Assembly (NCBI GenBank): GCA_021818585.1
Contig: JAKATU010000092.1
Span: 1 to 64,000, forward strand
DNA length: 64,000 bases
Direction of reading: 5' to 3'
From: Acidobacteriota bacterium
GTDB lineage: Bacteria > Acidobacteriota > Terriglobia > Terriglobales > Acidobacteriaceae
Shown one piece after another: positions 9,356-18,852 of this stretch (positions are counted from its first letter, which is position 1; every line of letters begins with the position of its first letter). A program made the position numbers and the translations under genes. The notes beneath the pieces were generated by a model. It saw nothing but the letters and a program-made list of their open reading frames with translations. It did not search any database and was not told where the DNA came from.

Positions 9356-10822
9356 TTATCCGTCCAGTACCCAGGTGTCTTTGCTGCCGCCACCTTGAGA
9401 AGAATTCACAACCAGTGAGCCCTTTTGCAGCGCAACCCGCGTCAGTCCGCCCGGCACAATCTGAATTTGATCGCCGTAAAGAATGTAAGGACGCAGGTCA
9501 ACGTGACGCGGTTCAATGCGTTCTTCAAACAGGCAGGGCGCGCGGGAAAATGTCAGCGTTGGCTGAGCGATAAAGTTCCTCGGGCTCGCCTCAATTGCCT
9601 CCCGGAACTGTGCGCGTTGCTCCGCCGTGCTCTGCGGGCCGACCAGCATCCCGTAACCGCCGGACTCTCCCACCGGCTTGACGACCATCTTTTCAAGATT
9701 CGCCAGTACGTGAGCCCGCTGCCTGTCATCGGTGAGCAGGTAGGTCTCCACGTTGTTCAACAGGGGATCTTCCCCCAGGTAATAGCGAATGATCGCAGGC
9801 ACGTAGGCGTACAGTGCCTTGTCGTCGGCCAGGCCCGTGCCAAATGCATTCGCAATGGATACATTTCCCGCCCGATACGCATTCAGCAACCCCGCAACTC
9901 CCAGCGTCGAATCCGCGCGAAAAGCAAGCGGATCGCTGAAGTCGTCATCCACGCGCCGGTAAATTACATCCACGCGCCGCAGCCCATCGGTGGTGCGCAT
10001 ATAGACGAGATTGTTATGCACCAGCAGATCGCGACCCTCCACCAGTTCAATGCCCATCTGCCGCGCCAGGTAGGTGTGCTCAAAATAGGCGGAGTTGTAT
10101 GGGCCCGGCGTTAGAACCACAATCGTCGGCTCCGGCCTGCCGTCAGGAGCCAGTGAGCGCAGCGTGCTCAGCAACGCCTGCGCATAATGATCGATCGGGC
10201 GCACCCTGTATTTGCGGAATAAGTTAGGGAGCGTCCGCTTCAACGCCCGCCGGTTCGTCAGCATGTATGAGACTCCGCTCGGCACGCGCAGGTTATCTTC
10301 CAGCACTACGAACTCGCCGCTTTCAAGCCGCAACAGATCAGAGCCCGTCACTGCGATGTAAATATTCCGCGGCACCTGCAGCCCGCGCATTTCGCGCCGA
10401 AAATGTCGGCAGGTGTATACGATCTCGCGCGGCACGATGCCGTCCTGCAATATTTTGCCTTCGTGATACACATCGCGAAGAAAGAGATTCAGCGCCGTGA
10501 TGCGCTGCTGCAAACCCTCCTCAATGCGTTGCCATTCCGTATTCGTGATGATGCGCGGCAGCAGATCATAAGGGAAAATCTTTTCCGTGCCTTCGTCGCG
10601 TCCGTAAACCGTAAAGGTGATTCCTTCGGTCAGGAACGACACATCGGCAGAATGTTTGCGAGCCTCGCGCTCCTCCCCGGGCATGGCGAGAAACGCCTTC
10701 AACAGTTCGGAGTAATGCGCCCTGGGCTCTCCGGACTCCATGAACATCTCGTCGAATGCGCCGTCCAGGTTATACTCCGTCATCAAACGGTTATAGGGCG
10801 GCATCAGGCGATGGGGGCTCAT
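9356..10822 (-). CDS. Circularly permuted ATP-grasp protein
   Basis: A 488-residue protein of the circularly permuted ATP-grasp type 2 family (COG2308). Recognisable parts are [14 protein letters not shown] near the start, [32 protein letters not shown] (metal/ATP region, about residues 160-190), [17 protein letters not shown] (ATP-binding loop), and [25 protein letters not shown] near the end. ATP-grasp enzymes join a carboxylate to an amine through an acyl-phosphate; the substrate here is not known. It is the first gene of the operon with the alpha-E and transglutaminase genes, and AGGAGA stands eight bases before the ATG. Confidence 0.93.
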   Translation of the reverse strand: MSPHRLMPPYNRLMTEYNLDGAFDEMFMESGEPRAHYSELLKAFLAMPGEEREARKHSADVSFLTEGITFTVYGRDEGTEKIFPYDLLPRIITNTEWQRIEEGLQQRITALNLFLRDVYHEGKILQDGIVPREIVYTCRHFRREMRGLQVPRNIYIAVTGSDLLRLESGEFVVLEDNLRVPSGVSYMLTNRRALKRTLPNLFRKYRVRPIDHYAQALLSTLRSLAPDGRPEPTIVVLTPGPYNSAYFEHTYLARQMGIELVEGRDLLVHNNLVYMRTTDGLRRVDVIYRRVDDDFSDPLAFRADSTLGVAGLLNAYRAGNVSIANAFGTGLADDKALYAYVPAIIRYYLGEDPLLNNVETYLLTDDRQRAHVLANLEKMVVKPVGESGGYGMLVGPQSTAEQRAQFREAIEASPRNFIAQPTLTFSRAPCLFEERIEPRHVDLRPYILYGDQIQIVPGGLTRVALQKGSLVVNSSQGGGSKDTWVLDG

Positions 10823-10974
10823 AGCGCATTCTCCTGAAGATTCAACCAGCGCTCAGGACAAGCCAGCTTGCAGGGCCATGCGAACGCCGCGCTCCGCTGC
10901 CCGAAATTCTGTTTGTTGTGTGCCTGTCTTTTCCGCATCGCGCAATTCTGTCCTTGTTTTGCCTGGGCCGTAAA

Positions 10975-10989
10975 CATGACGGCGTCATG
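10975..10989. promoter_or_regulatory. 15-bp palindrome upstream of the ATP-grasp operon
   Basis: CATGACG and CGTCATG flank a single G, about 150 bases upstream of the ATP-grasp gene. The half-site ATGACG...CGTCAT recurs at 60857-60874, also upstream of a reverse-strand gene. Function unknown. Confidence 0.35.
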
Positions 10990-11100
10990 CTGACCCTCAA
11001 CTTGGCGTGCAGCAATAGCTATGTCCTAGCAGCAGACCCATGAGGACGCAAGGGGGGAGGCATAAAACCCCGGTGCGCGATTCACAGGGGCGACCGGAAA

Positions 11101-12410
11101 CTACCCCTGTGACAGGTAAACAAATCGCAGCACAAACAGGATCGCCAGAACGTACAGCATCCAATGCTTTCGCTGCGCCTTTCCGGTGAAAATCTCCAGC
11201 GTGGCAAAAGAAATCAGCCCGAGGCTCAGCCCTGTCGCAATGGAATACGTCAACGGAATCGCCACCAGCGTAAGAAACGCAGGCACGGCGATAGCCGGAT
11301 CGCCCCACTCAATCTTCGCCACGCCGCCCAGCATCAGCACACCCACAAGAATCAGCGCCGGAGAAGTGGAAAAATCCGGAATCGGCCCAACCAGTGGAGC
11401 CACAAATAGCGCTAGCACAAACAGCGTTCCCGTCGCAATCGCAGTCACGCCGGTGCGGCCGCCCGCGGCCACGCCCGCGCCAAATTCAATGTAGCTCGTC
11501 ACGGTGCTCGTGCCCATCAGCGCGCCCACCACCGTGCTGCCGGCGTCGGCAAAAAATATCCGGCTCAGCCGCGGAATCGAATGGTCTTCGGCAATCAGCC
11601 CGGCGCGGTCCGTCACCGCGACCAGCGTTCCGATGTTGTCGAACAAATCGACAAACAAAAACACGAAGATAATCTCCAGTACCTTCAAGTGCAGCGCCCC
11701 GCGCACATTCAGATGCATGGCTGTTCCCGCCAGAGAGTGCAGCGAGAACGCTTCCGACTTCCAGTGCACCTGCCCCAGCGCTGCGCCCGCGACCATCGTG
11801 CCCAGCACGCCAATCAGCATGGCCGCCTTTACGCGGTACGCCTGCAGCACGCTGATCAGCAAAATTCCAAACAGTGCCAGCAGCGGAGTCGGCGCGTGCA
11901 GATTTCCCAACGTCACCGTGGTGGCCGCGCTGGGCACAATCAGCCCCGCGTTGCGCAACCCAATGAATGCAATGAACAATCCGATGCCGCCGGAAACCGC
12001 CGCGTGCAACTGGTAGGGAATCGCCTCCAGCAGTAGCTGGCGAATGCCCGTATAGGTGAGCAGCAAAAAAAGATCACGCCCGACAAAAACACCGCGCCCA
12101 GCGCCGTCTGCCACGGCACTCCCATGCCCATCACCACCGTGTAGGTAAAGTACGCATTCAGGCCCATGCCCGGCGCCAGCGCCAGCGGATAATTCGCAAA
12201 AGCCCCCATCACCATTGATCCAAACGCTGCGCACAGGCACGTCGCCGCTGTCACCGCGGCCAGCGGCATGCCCGTCTGCGACAAAATCGCCGGGTTTACA
12301 AAGATGATGTAGGCCATCGTGATGAAGGTCGTGAATCCGGCCAGCACCTCGGTGCGCCAGTTTGTGCGATGCTCTTCAAAGCGGAAATAGCGTTCCAGGC
12401 GGGTGCGCAT
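11101..12410 (-). pseudogene. NCS2/AzgA-type purine permease, frameshifted
   Basis: The first ~115 codons (from ATG 12410: MRTRLERYFRFEEHRTNWRT, then YIIFVNPAILSQTGMP, NYPLALAPGMGLNAYFTYTV) and the remaining ~330 codons (TYTGIRQLLLEAIPYQLHAA, then FDNIGTLVAVTDRAG, GTSTVTSYIE, ending LRFVYLSQG) clearly belong to one AzgA-like nucleobase:cation symporter, but lie in different frames. The break is at a run of seven A at 12065-12071; one extra base (or two fewer) restores the frame. The intact protein would import adenine, hypoxanthine or guanine through about 12 membrane helices. It sits next to a broken purine nucleoside permease gene and a deaminase. It may be a sequencing or assembly error in a homopolymer, a real null allele, or a site of slippage. 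Confidence 0.88.
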
Positions 12411-12493
12411 CGGCAGATGGGCCCCTCAACAAATCGCAGAATGGTCAGCGGTTCGTCCAGAATATCGCAGCAAAATCCGGAAGGAGATTTTTT

Positions 12494-13003
12494 ATGACCG
12501 CCGAAGAAATCAAGCAGCAACTCGGCCTCACGCCTCACCCGCGCGAGGGCGGATGGTTTATCCAGACCTGGGCAGCCAATGAATTCCTCGGCCCGGCGAG
12601 CTTTGCGCCTGGCCGCTACACCAATCTGCGTCGCACCGCCACGGCCATCTACTACTTGCTGGAGCCGGAGACCTTCAGCGAAATGCATCGTCTCCGAAGC
12701 GACGAGGTCTTTCATCACTACGCAGGCGACCCCGTCGAAATGCTGCAACTCTCACCCAGCGGCGAAGGCCGCCGCGTCATCCTCGGTCACGACCTTGCCG
12801 CCGGTGAGCGCCCGCAGGTCGTTGTCGAACGCGAGATATGGCAAGGCTCGCGCCTCGTTCCCGGCGGAAGCTGGGCGCTGCTGGGCTGCACCGTCAGCCC
12901 CGGCTTCGACTACGAGGACTACGATAGCGGCTCGCGCACCGAACTGCTCGCAGGCTGGCCAAAATGGGCCGAGCTCATCACCGCGCTCACGCATAGCCGC
13001 TGA
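12494..13003 (+). CDS. Cupin family protein (DUF985/Cupin_5)
   Basis: A 169-residue protein with the Cupin_5 pattern: LTPHPREGGWFIQTW, TAIYYLLEPETFSEMHRLRSDEVFHHYAGDPVEMLQL and PGGSWALLGCTVSPGFDYEDY. The family is a small beta-barrel, often annotated as an uncharacterised cupin; a sugar or nucleotide substrate has been proposed but not settled. I chose the ATG at 12494 because AAGGAG stands just before it; the longer open frame upstream overlaps the divergent permease gene. It is divergent from the permease, and a regulatory link is possible but not shown. Confidence 0.88.
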   Translation: MTAEEIKQQLGLTPHPREGGWFIQTWAANEFLGPASFAPGRYTNLRRTATAIYYLLEPETFSEMHRLRSDEVFHHYAGDPVEMLQLSPSGEGRRVILGHDLAAGERPQVVVEREIWQGSRLVPGGSWALLGCTVSPGFDYEDYDSGSRTELLAGWPKWAELITALTHSR

Positions 13004-13082
13004 ATCAAAACACAAAGTTCATGCAGCCTTTATGCTCTTGCCGTTCATCCAGGAATTCTTCCCAGATCCATCCGGAGTGCGC

Positions 13083-14114
13083 ATGCGCCGCTGCTATCTG
13101 GCTCTTTGTCTTCTTGGTTGCTTTTCGATTTCGTCGTTCGCGCAGCCCTCGCACATTCCTGTTCGCGTCGTCATCGTCACCATGTGGCAAAGAGGCAACG
13201 GAGCCACCAACACCCCCGTCCAATTTCACCTCTGGATAAAACGCGAGCACCTCACGCACGTTTATCCGCTGCCTGGTGGTGACGTGCCCGTGCGCATGAA
13301 CCCGCATGGTGTGCTCGGTATCCTCACCGGCGTTGGCACAGCCAAGGCGACGGCCAGCATCATGGCGCTCGGCCTCGACCCCCGCTTCAACCTCACGCAT
13401 GCCTACTGGCTCATCGACGGTGTTGCCGGCGGCGACCCAGCGGACACTTCGTTCGGTCCCGCCGTATGGGTGCGGCGGTCGTCAACGGCGCGTTGGCGTA
13501 TGAAATCGACGCCCGCCAGATTCCATGCAACTGGTCCACCGGCTTCGTGCCGCTCGGCAAGTCATTCCCTTACCAGCAGCCCGCGGTGAGCAACTACGAT
13601 CAAGTCGTCTTGCTCAACCCGGGCCTCACGCAGTGAGCCTTCGATCTGACTCGCAACATTCACCTTGAGGACAGCCCCATCCTGCCAACCATCGGGATCA
13701 CTTCTCCCAGACAGCCGCGCGCCGTCCGCCGTTTGTCCCCATCGGAGACGAACTGTCCTCCTCCACCTACTGGCACGGCTCGCGAATGGATGCATGGGCA
13801 ACTTCGTCGTCTCCGCCATGGAAGACTCAGGCACCCTGCGGGCGCCTGCGTTTCTTTGCCACGCTGGCCGCGTCAATCTCGCGCGCGTGCTCGTGCTCCG
13901 CACCGTGAGCAACTACGACCAGCAACCCACCGGCCTCACTCCAGCGCAAAGCCTCGTCGCGCAGCGCTCCGGTCTGTTTGGAGCTTTACTGCCCGCATTG
14001 GAATCCGACTACGCCGTAGGCCATATTGTCATCGATACGATTACAGATCACTGGAGCTGCTACCGCGATCACATTCCCGGCACTGCCGCCAGTGCGTCCA
14101 CCGCGCATCAGTAA
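13083..14114 (+). pseudogene. Purine nucleoside permease (NUP family), degraded
   Basis: A secreted or periplasmic NUP-like protein can be followed through three frames. It starts with a signal peptide (MRRCYLALCLLGCFSISSFA) and VRVVIVTMWQRGN, GILTGVGTAKATASIMALGLDPRF and YWLIDGVAGGDP. A shift near 13470 leads to YEIDARQIPCNWSTGFVPLG, then an in-frame TGA at 13634 replaces the Trp expected after NPGLTQ. A further shift gives ARRPPFVPIGDELSSSTYWHG, and another near 13800 gives SAMEDSGTLRA and VRNYDQQP-like sequence to the end. At least three frameshifts plus one stop make it non-functional unless the sequence is poor here. Intact members bind or transport purine nucleosides. Confidence 0.88.
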
Positions 14115-14596
14115 GGCTGCTTGTACGGGCTCTCGTCCCATGCGGCAAAACTCACCTGCGCTTCCTCGCGCAGCAACTCCTTCGCAGGCAGCGTACGCTC
14201 GCCTACCGGCAACGCTAGCTCGCGATACAGAAATGCATCGTCAAAGCCCGCCCGCGCCGCATCCTCCGCATTGGCCGCGTAAAAAATCTGATCCAGATGC
14301 GCCCAGTAGCATGCCGCCAGGCACATCGGGCAAGGTTCTGAGCTGGTGTAAAGCGTGCAGCCATCCAGCCGGAACGCTCCCAGCTTTCTGCACGCCGCGC
14401 GAATCGCGTTCACCTCGGCGTGCGCCGTCGGATCATTCGCAGTAAATACGGAGTTGCCCGCCTCGGCCACCACTTCGCCTTCGCGCACAATCACCGCGCC
14501 AAATGGACCGCCGTTGCCAGTCTCTACATTCTTCACCGCCAGCGCAATCGCGCGCCGCAGAAAAACCTTGTGCCGATCCATTGCATCGTTCGCCAT
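14108..14596 (-). CDS. Nucleoside/guanine deaminase family protein
   Basis: A 162-residue zinc deaminase of the cytidine/deoxycytidylate deaminase fold. Zinc and catalytic motifs are TAHAEVNAIRAAC (HAE) and SSEPCPMCLAACYWA (PCxxC); GNGGPFGAVIVREGEVV is the substrate loop. The sequence, with its C-terminal KQPY-type ending, resembles guanine deaminases (guanine to xanthine). It follows a pair of small EamA transporters by three bases and is probably co-transcribed with them. Its tail overlaps the convergent, broken NUP gene by seven bases. A different nucleobase substrate cannot be excluded. Confidence 0.85.
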   Translation of the reverse strand: MANDAMDRHKVFLRRAIALAVKNVETGNGGPFGAVIVREGEVVAEAGNSVFTANDPTAHAEVNAIRAACRKLGAFRLDGCTLYTSSEPCPMCLAACYWAHLDQIFYAANAEDAARAGFDDAFLYRELALPVGERTLPAKELLREEAQVSFAAWDESPYKQPY

Positions 14597-14599
14597 CGC

Positions 14600-14977
14600 T
14601 TAGTGCCTGCCCAGGATCACCAGTGTCACGCCCAGCGCCACCAGCGCCACACCAATCCAGCGCTGCGGCGTAACGTGTTCTTTGAGAAACGTGACTCCGC
14701 CCACCACGCCGATCACATAGCTCAGCGCCGTTACCGGCACCACAAAGCTCACCGGCAGTTCGGCCAGCGCGCCGAGCAGCGCGAAAAATCCCGAGGCCAT
14801 CAGTAGTACGCCAATCCACATCCACGGCTCCAACAGGCCACGTAGCACCACGCGCAAAATCTCCCTGGGGCGAATGCTCTTCACTTCGCCCACATTCTTC
14901 ATCGCGCGCGAAACGCAAAGCTCGCCGCCCGTCCCGGCCACCACCAGCAGCGTAAACAAAATGAAATTCTTCAGCAC
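14600..14977 (-). CDS. Half-size EamA/DMT-family transporter subunit (second of pair)
   Basis: A 125-residue membrane protein with four helices (about residues 5-15, 48-68, 74-95 and 105-122), the size and layout of small DMT/SMR transporters: FFALLGALAELPVSFVVPVTALSYVIGVVGGVTFLKEHVT is the conserved EamA region. Its GTG start comes directly after the TAG of the preceding subunit gene, so translation is coupled. Two such subunits normally form a heterodimer. The substrate is unknown; the downstream deaminase suggests a nucleobase or amine. Confidence 0.82.
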   Translation of the reverse strand: MLKNFILFTLLVVAGTGGELCVSRAMKNVGEVKSIRPREILRVVLRGLLEPWMWIGVLLMASGFFALLGALAELPVSFVVPVTALSYVIGVVGGVTFLKEHVTPQRWIGVALVALGVTLVILGRH

Positions 14978-15436
14978 CTAGTTCACCCCCGCCGCATCTG
15001 CTTCGCTCACCTGCGGTTCCACCAGATCCATCGGCAGGCTCTTCGGCGTGGTCGTTTGCGGATTCGTCCTGCCTACCACGAACACGCCGAGGCAGATGAT
15101 CGCAATCCCCGCCCACGCCAGCAAAGATACATGCTCGCCCAGCAAGAGCCAGCTCAGCAGCGCCGTCACGCCGTAGCCCAACGAAGTCGCCGGCTGCACA
15201 TAGCTGTAGTCCGCCCACGAAAGCACCAGCATCGAAGACACAAACCACGTCAGCAGCGAGCCCAGGCCAATCCACACAAACAGCGAAGAAAAAATATGCA
15301 CCCCGGTCATCAACATCGCCCCCGGAGGCCATATCGCCAGCGTTCCCACATGCTTCATGCCTTCGCCAAGCATCACGTTGCCAAAGGGCATGGCCATGAT
15401 CATCACCACCAGCATCAGGTAGTTTCTCCAATGCAT
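14978..15436 (-). CDS. Half-size EamA/DMT-family transporter subunit (first of pair)
   Basis: A 152-residue membrane protein with four hydrophobic helices: YLMLVVMIMAMPFGNVMLGEG, a stretch around VHIFSSLFVWIGLGSLLTWFV, SYVQPATSLGYGVTALLSWLLLGEHV and LAWAGIAIICLGVFVVG. It has a hydrophilic C-terminal tail of about 30 residues. The ATG at 15436 has GGA ten bases upstream; in-frame ATGs at 15457 and 15490 are alternatives. It is the first gene of a probable operon with the second EamA subunit and the deaminase. Confidence 0.78.
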   Translation of the reverse strand: MHWRNYLMLVVMIMAMPFGNVMLGEGMKHVGTLAIWPPGAMLMTGVHIFSSLFVWIGLGSLLTWFVSSMLVLSWADYSYVQPATSLGYGVTALLSWLLLGEHVSLLAWAGIAIICLGVFVVGRTNPQTTTPKSLPMDLVEPQVSEADAAGVN

Positions 15437-15547
15437 CGTCCGATCCTGTGTCTGCATAGTTGCGGGATTCTGAAAACGTTGTGTGGCCACAGCTTCATCT
15501 TACTAGCGGAGCTGTCATGATGCCTCGACGTCTAATGCCGACGGAAA

Positions 15548-15581
15548 CAGAAACCCCGCACCAGCCGGTGCGGGGTTTCTG
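15548..15581 (-). terminator. Rho-independent terminator of purH
   Basis: A perfect 15-bp stem (CAGAAACCCCGCACC and its complement) with a 4-base loop lies 28 bases beyond the purH stop, with a T-rich stretch on the purH side. Confidence 0.85.
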
Positions 15582-15609
15582 TTCTGCCATCCAAAGCCAT
15601 GCAGCAGTC

Positions 15610-17190
15610 TCAGTGCTTGAAGTGCCGCATGCCGGTAAACACCATCGCGATGCCCAGCCGGTCCGCAGCCTCAATCACCTCGGCGTCCCGCACCGAGCCG
15701 CCCGGCTGAATCACCGCCGTCGCTCCGGCGGAGACTACCGTCTCCAGGCCATCGGGGAACGGGAAGAATGCGTCCGACGCCGCCACGCAGCCGGTCATCG
15801 GCAGAATCGCCTTCATTGCGCCAAACTTCGCCGCATCCACGCGGCTCATCTGGCCCGCGCCCACGCCCACTGTCTGGTTGTCGCGCGCGTACACAATGGC
15901 GTTCGACTTTACGTGTTTACACACCTTCCATGCGAAGAGCAGGGAAGTCAGCTCGTCATCGGTCGGGGCGCGCTTTGTTGCTACTTTCAGCTCGCCCGCC
16001 GTCACGCGACCCGTATCGGCATCCTGCAGCAGCATGCCGCCGGAAACCTGCCGCATCACACGGCCCGCCGTAGCCGGAGTCACTTCCACCAGCCGCAGGT
16101 TCTTCTTCGCCGCAAACCGTTCCTTGGCTTCGTCTGTAAATCCAGGTGCCGCAATGGCCTCCACAAACAGCTTGGCAATCTCCTCGGCGGCTTCGCCATC
16201 CACCACGCGATTGATGCCGATCACGCTGCCAAAGGCAGACACCGGATCGGTTGACAGCGCTTTGCGGTAAGCCTCCACCACGGTTTCAGCCCGTGCAGCG
16301 CCGCAGGGGTTGGTATGCTTGATGATCGCCACCATCGGCTCTTCAAAATCCTGAGCCAGCTCCCAACACGCATCCAGATCCACCAGGTTGTTGTAGCTCA
16401 GCTCCTTGCCCTGCAACTGCTTCGCTCCGGCAATGCCCGTGCCGCTGCCGTTGCTGTACAGCGCCGCTTTCTGATGCGGATTCTCCCCATACCGCAGCGG
16501 CATCGCCAGCGGATAGTTGATCCGCAGCGCAGCCGGAAACTCCGCCTTCAACGGATCGCCCAGATCCACCGCTGCCTCGGCCTCCGGCGACGCAATCCGC
16601 TCCAGCGTGTTCGCAATCGCCGTGTCATAGGCCGCCGTCGTGGCAAAAGCCTGCTTCGCCAGCCGCCAGCGGGTCTCGCGGCTCAGTGCGCCGTTATGCG
16701 CATCCAACTCTTCGGCCAGCGCGGCATAGTCGGCTGCTGCGGTCACTACGGCCACATCCTCAAAATTCTTTGCCGCGGAGCGCACCATCGAGGGCCCGCC
16801 AATATCAATATTTTCGATCAGGTGACCCACCGTCACGCCCGGCTTGGCCGCCGTCGCCTCAAAGGCGTACAGGTTCACCACCACCATATCGATCGGCTCA
16901 ATCCCATGCGCCTCTACCGCGGCTTTGTGCTCGGCATTATCGCGAATGTACAGAATGCCGCCGTGCACCTTCGGGTGCAGCGTCTTCACGCGCCCGTCCA
17001 GCATCTCGGGAAACCCCGTCAGATCCGAGATATCCCGCACCTTCAACCCCGCTTCTCGCAGCACGCGCGCCGTGCCTCCGGTTGAAATCAGGTCTACATC
17101 CTGTGCCGCCAGCTTCCGGGCAAACTCCACCAGCCCGGTCTTATCCGTTACGCTCAGCAGTGCGCGCCGTACTTTTTTCCAGCCGTCCAC
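15610..17190 (-). CDS. purH: Bifunctional AICAR transformylase / IMP cyclohydrolase
   Basis: A 526-residue enzyme that performs the last two steps of de novo IMP synthesis. The N-terminal MGS-like cyclohydrolase domain starts [20 protein letters not shown] and contains [14 protein letters not shown] and [17 protein letters not shown]. The transformylase half shows [25 protein letters not shown] (catalytic Lys-His) and [25 protein letters not shown], and ends FTGMRHFKH, as in the family. Length is normal. It is a single gene with its own terminator, in a neighbourhood otherwise rich in damaged purine genes. Confidence 0.97.
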   Translation of the reverse strand: MDGWKKVRRALLSVTDKTGLVEFARKLAAQDVDLISTGGTARVLREAGLKVRDISDLTGFPEMLDGRVKTLHPKVHGGILYIRDNAEHKAAVEAHGIEPIDMVVVNLYAFEATAAKPGVTVGHLIENIDIGGPSMVRSAAKNFEDVAVVTAAADYAALAEELDAHNGALSRETRWRLAKQAFATTAAYDTAIANTLERIASPEAEAAVDLGDPLKAEFPAALRINYPLAMPLRYGENPHQKAALYSNGSGTGIAGAKQLQGKELSYNNLVDLDACWELAQDFEEPMVAIIKHTNPCGAARAETVVEAYRKALSTDPVSAFGSVIGINRVVDGEAAEEIAKLFVEAIAAPGFTDEAKERFAAKKNLRLVEVTPATAGRVMRQVSGGMLLQDADTGRVTAGELKVATKRAPTDDELTSLLFAWKVCKHVKSNAIVYARDNQTVGVGAGQMSRVDAAKFGAMKAILPMTGCVAASDAFFPFPDGLETVVSAGATAVIQPGGSVRDAEVIEAADRLGIAMVFTGMRHFKH

Positions 17191-17315
17191 TTCTCTCTCC
17201 TTTTCTTCCTTACGAGATTTTTATGCGCCGAAACTAGAATTGTAAGGGAGATTGCCCCGGCACCGCCGATTGTCCACCGGCAGCCATCGAAGGTACTCTA
17301 CTCATAGAACCCCCT

Positions 17316-18197
17316 ATGGATCGAGCGACAGGTCATAGTTATCGAATGGATCGCAGCCAGCCGCCCGAGATCATCCCTCCGGGCCGGCAGCCTGCGCCGC
17401 AGCCCGAGTTCTACTACGAGGCCCCACCCCAGCGCGCCTACACGCCGCCGCCAACGCGTCGGCGCAGCCATTGGGCCATGGCCCCAGCCACCTATACCCT
17501 GGTTGGCATTAACTGCCTGGTTTACCTCGCGATGTGTTTTTCCGGAGTCTCGTGGTGGTCGCCGACCACCGTCGACCTGGCGCGCTGGGGTGCAGATAAC
17601 GGAATCCTTGTCTTTGCCTACGGTCAATGGTGGCGTCTTTTCACCGCCATGTTTGTCCACGCCGGCATCATTCACATCGCCGGCAACATGTGGTGCCTGT
17701 GGAACCTTGGCCTGCTCGGCGAGCCGCTGCTGGGCCCGCTCGGCATCGTGGCCGTCTACATTCTCACTGGCCTCGCAGGAGATCTCCTCAGCGCGGGCTT
17801 CAATTCCATCCACGTAGTCAGCATGGGAGCTTCTGGCGCCATCTTTGGCATTGCAGGTGTCATCATCGTCCTGCTCAAGTCGCCGCTTCTGCCCATCCCG
17901 CAGTTCGAGCTCACCAAGCTCCGCCGCAGCGTTATCTACTTCGCTATTCTCAACTTCATCTTCGGCGCCGGCGCAGACTTGATGCACTTTTTCATCCAGA
18001 TCGACAATTATGCCCACCTGGGCGGCTTCGTCTGCGGAATTCTCATGGGGCTTCCCATGGTTCCGCGTATCGGCGCAGATCCCAGATCCTTCCTGGTGCG
18101 CCGCCGCGTCGCCATTGCAGTTATGGCTTTTGTGGTGATGCTGCTCGCTTACGGAGTCTATTCGTTTCGTATGGGCACAGTCCCACCGGCAGGATAG
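17316..18197 (+). CDS. Rhomboid-family intramembrane serine protease
   Basis: A 293-residue protein with a proline-rich cytoplasmic N-terminus (about 55 residues) and six or seven membrane helices. It carries the rhomboid signature: WWRLFTAMFVHAGIIHIAGNMWCLWN (HxxxN), VSMGASGAIFGIAG (GxSG, catalytic Ser near residue 173) and DNYAHLGGFVCG (catalytic His). It would cleave transmembrane substrates inside the inner membrane. An in-frame ATG at 17346 is an alternative start. It is not in an operon. Confidence 0.93.
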   Translation: MDRATGHSYRMDRSQPPEIIPPGRQPAPQPEFYYEAPPQRAYTPPPTRRRSHWAMAPATYTLVGINCLVYLAMCFSGVSWWSPTTVDLARWGADNGILVFAYGQWWRLFTAMFVHAGIIHIAGNMWCLWNLGLLGEPLLGPLGIVAVYILTGLAGDLLSAGFNSIHVVSMGASGAIFGIAGVIIVLLKSPLLPIPQFELTKLRRSVIYFAILNFIFGAGADLMHFFIQIDNYAHLGGFVCGILMGLPMVPRIGADPRSFLVRRRVAIAVMAFVVMLLAYGVYSFRMGTVPPAG

Positions 18198-18293
18198 CGG
18201 GAAACTGCCGCATTCATAGGCTGGAAAAAAACCAGGCACGGCAGAGGCCCGATTCACTCTGCCGCGGCCAGTTCTTGATGCAGGGCCGGGAAG

Positions 18294-18644
18294 CTACTTC
18301 ACTGCCGTTGCCGCAAACTTCTTCACCATCGCCAGCAGCAGCTTGCGGTCGCTGTCATTCAAATTTGACGAGTACCGGCGGATCTGCGTCAAAAAGCGCA
18401 GCTCATCATCGGTAAGTTTCTGCGTGTTCAGTTCGCGGCCAAGCGAGTCCTCGGCAAAAAACTGTGCCAGCGGAAGATCGAGCGCCGAGGCGATCTTCGA
18501 GAGCGTATCCAGAGAGGGAACCGTATGTCCGTTTTCTACCCGGGAGAGATAACAACGTAAAAGGCCGGTCCGCTTCTCAATATCCCCCTGCGACAAGCCT
18601 TTTTGCAGTCGATAACCACGGATTGTTGTACCGATATTTACCAT
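18294..18644 (-). CDS. XRE-family transcriptional regulator
   Basis: A 116-residue regulator with an N-terminal Cro/C1 HTH (GTTIRGYRLQKGLSQGDIEKRTGLLRCYLSRVENGHTVPSLDTLSKIASALDLP) and a helical C-terminal region (LTDDELRFLTQIRRYSSNLNDSDRKLLLAMVKKFA) that may dimerise or sense a partner. I chose the ATG at 18644 as it begins directly at the HTH. A palindromic site lies 29-50 bases upstream and a good promoter just beyond, so it may repress itself. Confidence 0.9.
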   Translation of the reverse strand: MVNIGTTIRGYRLQKGLSQGDIEKRTGLLRCYLSRVENGHTVPSLDTLSKIASALDLPLAQFFAEDSLGRELNTQKLTDDELRFLTQIRRYSSNLNDSDRKLLLAMVKKFAATAVK

Positions 18645-18672
18645 CTTGCCTGATCCTGCACTTTCCCCCCAC

Positions 18673-18694
18673 TGCAAATCGACTTAGATTTGCA
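18673..18694. promoter_or_regulatory. Inverted-repeat operator candidate upstream of the XRE gene
   Basis: TGCAAATC and GATTTGCA form a perfect 8-bp inverted repeat around six bases. It sits between the predicted promoter and the start codon of the XRE gene, where a repressor would block transcription. Confidence 0.6.
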
Positions 18695-18711
18695 ACAGGG
18701 TGTTGCCTGCA

Positions 18712-18740
18712 TAGTTAACATGCCCGATAGCGGCATGCAA
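18712..18740 (-). promoter_or_regulatory. Predicted promoter of the XRE regulator gene
   Basis: Reverse-strand TTGCAT and TAACTA are 17 bases apart, upstream of the operator-like palindrome. Confidence 0.5.
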
Positions 18741-18852
18741 GAAAAAATTCAGATTCTTTGCGACTTTTTTGTCTTCGATTCGTGCGCGCCGCTCTTCCGA
18801 CGTTCAGGTCGTCCTCCTCAAGGTGTTCAGACTTCCGTTTGTTTTCTTGTCA

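Noticed and set aside
17191-17315. Possible purine riboswitch upstream of purH
   Set aside because: No conserved purine-aptamer loop sequences could be found in the 125-base gap.
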